This document shows, piece after piece, positions 55,976-61,111 of a stretch of 64,000 nt of DNA (its first letter is position 1; every line of letters begins with the position of its first letter). The stretch is from Prosthecobacter dejongeii. Its GTDB lineage: Bacteria > Verrucomicrobiota > Verrucomicrobiia > Verrucomicrobiales > Verrucomicrobiaceae. The notes beneath the pieces are model-generated. The model saw only the letters and a list, made by a program, of their open reading frames with translations. It had not been told where the DNA came from and made no database searches. The DNA is taken from assembly GCF_014203045.1 (NCBI RefSeq), contig NZ_JACHIF010000001.1, positions 1-64,000 of the forward strand, written 5' to 3'. A program made the position numbers and the translations under genes.

Positions 55976-56598
55976 TCAACGAAATGAATTAATGATATAA
56001 CTTGGAACTCCACCTGGACCGGGTTCTCCAGGTCCATATACATAGTCATCCCCCCCACCTTCCCGCCCATCACCCACATAATTTTTTTGCTTACTGCCAT
56101 CTTTGTTGGGTACATTGCTTCGCGTCAAATCAGGTTGAGGGGGTTGGCCCCCACCAGGATGGGTATGATACTCTCCCGTTTTAAACCAACCTTCAGGACA
56201 TGGTGCTTTATCTGGATTCACTACGCCCGTATCTCCGCTAATAGGACCCGTAAAGATATATTTAACTTCGCAGCTTTTTTTAGCACATATAAGGCCCCCG
56301 TATTCGTTACCTAACTTACCTCGTGGAAATTTATCTTTTTGACGTGAAACTATTGGGTTTTGGCGAGCTTTACTTTTATCGTCAGATTGACGTGTAAGCT
56401 CTTTAGCTAATGTCAAAGCTACGCGTGCAGCTTCGTCTGACGAGTCATATTCAGTGGCTAGACCAAGATAATCTACTCGATTCACTGGATCATTCCCAAC
56501 CATCCCATACAGGTTAATCCCTCCATCTTCCTCGATCGGATCCCGTGACAGCCACCGGCCCAGTTCCGGTGCATAATAGCAAAAAAGATGCCAGGCAT
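55976..56598 (-). pseudogene. Truncated RHS protein: C-terminal core plus variable tip
   Basis: Only the end of an RHS-repeat protein remains. The RHS core signature reads [14 protein letters not shown] with [20 protein letters not shown] (56578 to about 56465), then a variable tip of about 140 residues. The tip contains [17 protein letters not shown], resembling the JAB/DUF4329-type metal-site motif found in RHS-linked toxin domains. The upstream frame runs to 56638 but shows no RHS repeats, and there is no plausible start with homology. An orphan tip of this kind may serve as a donor for exchange of RHS tips; no complete RHS gene is in the window. Confidence 0.72.
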
Positions 56599-56888
56599 AA
56601 TATAAGACGTGCGTTATAAATCCCTGATATTCAATGAATTAAACGCTAACTTTCGTTAACCTGCTGGCGTGACGTAATGCATTGAGCACCTGGTATCTTT
56701 TCTTTTTTGCTTCTTTTAGCCCTGATCGTGGAGGGGAAAGAAAGTGGGTTATGGGTTAGACCATGAGGGAGGGGGCGAAGTTTTGCAGCGGTTCCTGGTT
56801 AGGGGTTTTGGGCCTCGGTGTGGAGTCTCGACGATGGGGAATGGCGAAGTGATAATTGACGGATGGTGGAATGATGGTTTGCTAATGA
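56599..56888. other. Intergenic region after RHS cassette
   Basis: No gene is supported. The first 120 bases are AT-rich with a weak inverted repeat (CGCTAAC and GTTAACC near 56644-56661); the rest returns to normal composition. Confidence 0.3.
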
Positions 56889-57185
56889 ATGCCATATGCG
56901 GACCCTGAAAAGCAAAAGGCGGCGAAGGCCAAGTGGTACCGGGAAAAACGTGCGAGCGACCCGGCCTTTGCCCTGCGTGAGGAGGAGCGTGTGAAGGCGT
57001 GGAAGGAGGAGAACCGTGAGGTGCACCTGGAACAGATGCGCGAGTATGCACGGCGGCGCTATGAGGAGGAGGTGAAGGCGACGGCAAAACCGAAGCGGGC
57101 GAAAAAGAAGGCGGTGGCGGATCCTCGAGTCAAGGGCGCGGAGCCGCTGAAGCTGATCAAAACAGGGTCCCGCCACGTGGCCTAA
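56889..57185 (+). CDS. Small basic helical protein (98 aa)
   Basis: Not recognised. It starts MPYADPEKQKAAKAKWYRE, an opening seen in small phage- or plasmid-type proteins that carry HNH or DNA-binding parts, but no HNH motif follows. It is highly charged (Lys/Arg/Glu) and strongly helical to about residue 70, with a Lys/Ala-rich tail (KPKRAKKKAVADPRVKG). Codon composition is coding-like. It is on the plus strand between two minus-strand genes; its stop is 11 bases from the caspase-like gene's stop. It could bind nucleic acid. Confidence 0.6.
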   Translation: MPYADPEKQKAAKAKWYREKRASDPAFALREEERVKAWKEENREVHLEQMREYARRRYEEEVKATAKPKRAKKKAVADPRVKGAEPLKLIKTGSRHVA

Positions 57186-57196
57186 CGGGAAGGAAT

Positions 57197-58138
57197 TCAA
57201 CGATAGACTTCGGCGAGGTCGCGGAGGAGGAATTCGAGGTCGGTGTAGTAGCGGGCTTCACCGAGCTTTTCACGCTGGACTTTCAGGTCTTCGAGGGCGC
57301 GCTCGAGAGTGTCGCGCTTTTGGCGTTGGGCGTCGGTGAGTTTTTGTTCTTCGGGACTGAGGACGAGGGCGATCTGGGCGGCACGCGCGCCATCGGACTG
57401 GGGGCTCTGGGCCGTGACACCGATGTAGGCTTCGGCACGGGTGCCTTGGCCGTCGGCGTTGTCTTCGAGGAGGGCGTGCTCGGTGGCGAGACGGGCTTCT
57501 TTTTCGTAAAAGTCGGCGGTCTGGTGGCTGGCGTGAAGGAAGGCCTCCAGGAGGGAGACTTGGCGATCTTGATCCAGATCGGCCTCGGGCAGGCCTGCGA
57601 TGGCGGGGGCGAAGTGCTCGCCAAAACGGGTGTAGAAGACTTCATCGGGGCCTTTGGTGGCGCTGATGAGGACGCGATTTTTGCCGATGAGCGGGGGGAG
57701 GAATCCGGCGCTGGCGGAGGCGGTGTGGATGAAGATGAGTTCCTGCGTGAGGGGGGTGAGTTCCTCCGCCAACTGGCGGGCGCTGAGGTCCGGGCCACGG
57801 AGGTTAAACTTGGCTTCGCGGCCGTCGAAGGTGCCGTGGCCGATGAGGACGAGCCAGAGCTGGCCGGTGGGTTTGGCGCGGGCCTGCTGAAGGGCGGTGG
57901 TGAGCTGGGCGAGGTCGGTGGGGGCGTCTTTCGCGGGGGGGTCTTGGCCAATGATTTGCAGCGGGAGACTGGCTTTTTCACAGGCCTGTTTCCAAGTGGT
58001 CACCTGAGCCTGGAAGAGGGGGGCGTATTCCTCTGTGCCGGGTGCACCGAGGGCGAGCAGGACCTGGGCGTCCCGTGGAGGAAGCTGGGCGCTGAGAGCG
58101 GTGGCGAGGCTGAGCAGGAGGACGAGGAGGCGGGGCAT
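57197..58138 (-). CDS. Exported caspase-like protein without the catalytic cysteine
   Basis: About 313 residues with signal peptide MPRLLVLLLSLATALS. The middle has the caspase/legumain-type strand WLVLIGHGTFDGREAKF (His101), and then, where active enzymes carry Cys, the segment IFIHTASASAGFL (about 136-147) has Ala and Ser. An EF-hand-like DLDQDRQVS follows. It is therefore probably a catalytically dead relative; similar hypothetical proteins occur in Planctomycetes. The C-terminal 70 residues form a charged helix. It belongs to a same-strand trio with the amidotransferase-like and coiled-coil genes, though 212 bases with repeats separate it from the next. Confidence 0.75.
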   Translation of the reverse strand: MPRLLVLLLSLATALSAQLPPRDAQVLLALGAPGTEEYAPLFQAQVTTWKQACEKASLPLQIIGQDPPAKDAPTDLAQLTTALQQARAKPTGQLWLVLIGHGTFDGREAKFNLRGPDLSARQLAEELTPLTQELIFIHTASASAGFLPPLIGKNRVLISATKGPDEVFYTRFGEHFAPAIAGLPEADLDQDRQVSLLEAFLHASHQTADFYEKEARLATEHALLEDNADGQGTRAEAYIGVTAQSPQSDGARAAQIALVLSPEEQKLTDAQRQKRDTLERALEDLKVQREKLGEARYYTDLEFLLRDLAEVYR

Positions 58139-58219
58139 GGGGAGGCAGTTTTCAGTGTTCGGTTTTTTAGTGGGCGGATCTAGATGAAGGGCGGTGGTTG
58201 GGTTTCAGCGAACGAGGGG

Positions 58220-58278
58220 GTGATAACGGAGTTCCGCGAGACGCAGAACTCAGCACGCAAGACGCGTGCGCTCCATGG
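58220..58278 (-). repeat. Two-hairpin repeat, copy at 58.2 kb
   Basis: From the minus strand: GGAGC (58274-58270), stem GCACGC/GCGTGC, then a GTTC...GAAC hairpin and GTTATCAC. One base shorter than the copies at 60900 and 61004. Together with the neighbouring CATCACTC hairpin it fills the gap 58139-58350. Confidence 0.75.
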
Positions 58279-58305
58279 CGGACGGGGGTATCTTGGGGTG
58301 GACGG

Positions 58306-58324
58306 CATCACTCGGAGAGTGATG
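58306..58324. repeat. CATCACTC hairpin element, copy 3
   Basis: CATCACTC (58306-58313), loop GGA, GAGTGATG (58317-58324), then AATACTGTAC, the reverse complement of the GTACAGTA flank seen in copies 1 and 2. Confidence 0.75.
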
Positions 58325-58350
58325 AATACTGTACGGGGAGGCATTCATGG

Positions 58351-60744
58351 TTAGGCGAGGCCATGGCGGCGGCGGAGGTACCACTCCAGGGTGAGGAGGG
58401 CGAGGATGAGGAGGAAGAACCAAGGGGTGTGCCAGAGGGGGGTGGAGAGGGTTTCCTCCACGGGGACGCGGATGTTCTTGAGCAGCTCGGGGAGCTGGGC
58501 GACATCGGCGAGGTGTAGGGCCTGGCCCCCGCTTTCTTTAGCCAGGTTGGTGAGCCCTTCGGTGCCGGGTTTGAGGTGGGCAAATTCGGCGGTGAGGGGA
58601 TCGTGCGCCCAGCCGGTGGCGGGACCGCCTAACAATAAGGTGGAATGCGTGGAGGTGCCTGCTGTTTGCGCCTCGGCGGTGGGTGGGGCACGCACCTCCG
58701 CCACGGCGCGGTAGGGGCCGGGCTGGCGGGGGTAAAAGTCGGCCTCGAAGAGACCGGGCTCTTTGAGGCTGGGCTCGGCGTAGAGGGTGGAAGTTTGGGC
58801 ATCGGGCGTGGTGATGGCGATTTTGACGAGGGCGTCATCCACGGGAATGAAGGCGCGGTCACGCACGCGGACTTGGAGTTTGACGCGGTCGGCCTGCGGG
58901 GTGGCAGTGATCTGGAGGCGATCTGGCACGTCCACGACGAGGGAGCGCATCATTTGCCGCCAGGCACGCTGGTGATCTTGGGCGGCGGCTTCATCACTCA
59001 GGCCCCAGCGCCAGAGATCTGCCACCATGAGGGCGCTGACGCGGCCTTCGCCAAAACGATGGGAAGCGAGGGCTGGCAGGGCCTCCTGTTCATCGCCACT
59101 GACGGTGGCGATGACGCTGGCACCGGGCTTGATGGAGAAGGTCTGATTCACAGCCTGGAAGGCGGGCATCTTAGCGAGGCGTTTTTCATCCTCCTCTCGG
59201 TTAGGCCGCAGGCGTGTCCAGGGCTCCAGCCAGCCTTCGCGGGTGAGATTGAGCCGGGCGTTTTGGAGGGCGGGGGCCTGGCTGATGCGGTCGAGATAGA
59301 CTGGGAGCATGCGGCCGATGGGGGTGTGATCGTACCCACCGGCCTGGTAACATTCCTGCCCGCCGAGCATGAGGAGAGCGCCGCCGCGTTCGCTGACGAA
59401 GCGCTCGATGAGGTTCATCTGCTCCTGGGTGAAGAAGGCGGCTTCGAGGTCATCAATGACGATGGCGCGGTATTCGCCAAAGAGGTCTTCTGGGGTTTTA
59501 GGGAAACCGTCGCTCAGTTCCTGGGCATCGCGGGTGCCCAGGCGGATGAGCACGGGCTGGTCATAACGCTGGGCTTCGGCCTGCTGGCCAAAACCGCGAA
59601 AGAGGGGGTTGCTGGTCTCGCCCGTGCGGCCGCGCCATTCAAACTTAGGCTCGCGTTTGGCGATACGGATGAGGGAGGGCATCTGGATTTCATCATCGCC
59701 GAGGAGGGCGCGGCGCATGAATTTGTACTCCCAGTTAGGCCGCCCGGAGACGTAGAGGATGCGGTAGGGGCCTGCGCCGCGATCCACGGAAAGGAGGCGT
59801 TCGTTATTGGCCAGGGTGGCTTCTTGGGCGAGGGTCTTCCATTCACCCTGGGGAAGCTTGGGCAAAAGAGCGGCCTGGAGGACGAGCAGGCGGTAAAAGG
59901 ACACGCCGGGTTTCACAGTCGGGAAACGCAGACGGACGGTGTGTGCGGTGTCATCTTTGGTTAGGCGGAGTTTTTCACTAGCGACGGTTTTTCCAGCCTC
60001 ATCCATGACAGCGACGGCGATTTCCTGACCGCTGAAGCCGTGTCCGGCGACCTGGGCGGTGAGGGTGATGGGGGTGTCCTCAAAGCAGGTCTGGGTGAGG
60101 CTGTGCTGGAGGAGGTGGAGATCTGGCTGGGGGGCGGCGAGGCCAACCTGGACGGTGAAGATGGGGATGCGGGGCCCGGCGGGTGACGGTGCGGTGGCGG
60201 GTGCATCGGTAGGGGAGCCATCGCTGAGGAGGACGATGGCGGCGACGCGGCTGCCGGGGCCGCCGCTGCTCAGAGTGGTGAGAGCGCGGTGCAGCTCTGA
60301 CCGGGGGCCGGTGGAGTCCAGGCCTCGAAAGTCGGCCACGCTTTGCAGGCGGTCATCGGCGAGGAGGGTCTTGACACGGAAGCTTTTTCCCAGCTCTTCG
60401 ATCCAGGCGGGTGGGGTGGTTTGATCGGCATTCAAGGCGCTGCGGAGCTGGGCGGCGCGGGTGGGCTGGCCGGGCTGTTCGGCGATGCTGAGGGAGGCGC
60501 TGTTATCGGCGACGATGAGGACTTCGTTCTCACCCGTTTTGGGCTGGCGACGGGTGGCGACGGGATCGGTGAGGCAAAGGGCGAGCAGGGCCCAGGCGGT
60601 GGCTTTGCAAGCGAAGGCGACCCAGCGGGTGGGGCCGCGCCAGGAGGTGCGGCGGTAGCCGAGGACGAGGAGGACCAGCGCGACGGCAAGGAGGCCGAGG
60701 GCGAGCGCAAGACGCTCGGGGTGCTGGAGGGCGAGGTCAGTCAT
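58351..60744 (-). CDS. Membrane protein with von Willebrand-like and glutamine-amidotransferase-like domains
   Basis: About 797 residues. Two N-terminal membrane helices (about 10-30 and 40-60), then a VWA-like domain with metal site VADNSASL (Asp80, DxSxS) and IVLLSDGSPTD; an amidotransferase-like region around RIVIDDLEAAFFTQEQ and GGALLMLGGQECYQAGGY; a late beta-rich part and a C-terminal helix FFLLILALLTLEWYL followed by RRRHG. Its layout parallels the protein at 18611-21322. The following minus-strand gene is caspase-like and the preceding one is coiled-coil; the three probably work together in the envelope. Function not established. Confidence 0.85.
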   Translation of the reverse strand: MTDLALQHPERLALALGLLAVALVLLVLGYRRTSWRGPTRWVAFACKATAWALLALCLTDPVATRRQPKTGENEVLIVADNSASLSIAEQPGQPTRAAQLRSALNADQTTPPAWIEELGKSFRVKTLLADDRLQSVADFRGLDSTGPRSELHRALTTLSSGGPGSRVAAIVLLSDGSPTDAPATAPSPAGPRIPIFTVQVGLAAPQPDLHLLQHSLTQTCFEDTPITLTAQVAGHGFSGQEIAVAVMDEAGKTVASEKLRLTKDDTAHTVRLRFPTVKPGVSFYRLLVLQAALLPKLPQGEWKTLAQEATLANNERLLSVDRGAGPYRILYVSGRPNWEYKFMRRALLGDDEIQMPSLIRIAKREPKFEWRGRTGETSNPLFRGFGQQAEAQRYDQPVLIRLGTRDAQELSDGFPKTPEDLFGEYRAIVIDDLEAAFFTQEQMNLIERFVSERGGALLMLGGQECYQAGGYDHTPIGRMLPVYLDRISQAPALQNARLNLTREGWLEPWTRLRPNREEDEKRLAKMPAFQAVNQTFSIKPGASVIATVSGDEQEALPALASHRFGEGRVSALMVADLWRWGLSDEAAAQDHQRAWRQMMRSLVVDVPDRLQITATPQADRVKLQVRVRDRAFIPVDDALVKIAITTPDAQTSTLYAEPSLKEPGLFEADFYPRQPGPYRAVAEVRAPPTAEAQTAGTSTHSTLLLGGPATGWAHDPLTAEFAHLKPGTEGLTNLAKESGGQALHLADVAQLPELLKNIRVPVEETLSTPLWHTPWFFLLILALLTLEWYLRRRHGLA

Positions 60745-60899
60745 GAGGGACGTGAGAGGGGGGCTTCAACATGGAGTTGACTGCGCCAGCAGGTGGCCAC
60801 TGAAGGACCGATAGGTCTGGGGCGAACGGAGGCGTGAGGATTCAAGGTGTGACGGCGTCTCGCCTTCAGCTTGAGGAGTGTGCAAGGGGGGGATGGGGG

Positions 60900-60959
60900 G
60901 TGATAACGGGGTTCCGCGAGGACGCAGAACCCTGCACGCGAGACGCGTGCGCTCCATGG
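60900..60959 (-). repeat. Two-hairpin repeat, copy at 60.9 kb
   Basis: Minus strand: GGAGC (60955-60951), stem GCACGCG (60950-60944), loop TCT, CGCGTGC (60940-60934), then GTTCTGCG (60930-60923), loop TCCT, CGCGGAAC, then CCCGTTATCAC. Nearly identical to the next copy. Confidence 0.8.
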
Positions 60960-61003
60960 TGTCCGCGCTCTCCTCGAGAGGGTGCAAAGGGGCGGACGAA
61001 GAT

Positions 61004-61063
61004 GTGATAACGGAGTTCCGCGAGGACGCAGAACCCTGCACGCGAGACGCGTGCGCTCCATGG
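61004..61063 (-). repeat. Two-hairpin repeat, copy at 61.0 kb
   Basis: Minus strand: GGAGC (61059-61055), stem GCACGCG/CGCGTGC with loop TCT (61054-61038), then the second hairpin and a terminal GTTATCAC. Separated from the previous copy by 44 bases. Confidence 0.8.
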
Positions 61064-61111
61064 CGAACGGGTGCAGGCAGGAGTGCCTGCATCACTTTGG
61101 GCGGACGAAGG

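Larger units (their letters stand above)
55336..56598. mobile_element. Low-GC cassette with terminal inverted repeats holding RHS tip and exported protein
   Basis: The left end ATGCCAGGCATCTTTTT (plus strand, 55336-55352) recurs in inverted orientation at the right end (minus strand, 56598-56582) with one central base different. Between them lie the headless RHS tip and the exported STN-like gene, both clearly poorer in GC than their surroundings. Homology to RHS proteins stops near the right end, around 56578. A gained or shuffled cassette is the likely reading, but transposase-driven movement is not shown. Confidence 0.45.
60745..61111. repeat. Intergenic repeat cluster between the two large minus-strand genes
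   Basis: Contents: CTGCGCCAGCAGGTGG (60781-60796) and GCGAACGGAGGC (60822-60833), both shared with the gap at 25.3 kb; two-hairpin repeats at 60900-60959 and 61004-61063; a half copy of the GCGGACA hairpin (60959-60980); and a hairpin GCAGGCA/TGCCTGC with loop GGAG (61073-61090). No gene is seen. Confidence 0.8.

Noticed and set aside
58645..59964. Plus-strand open frame (439 aa) opposite the amidotransferase-like gene
   Set aside because: Shadow of a well-supported gene; no motif and no start signal.
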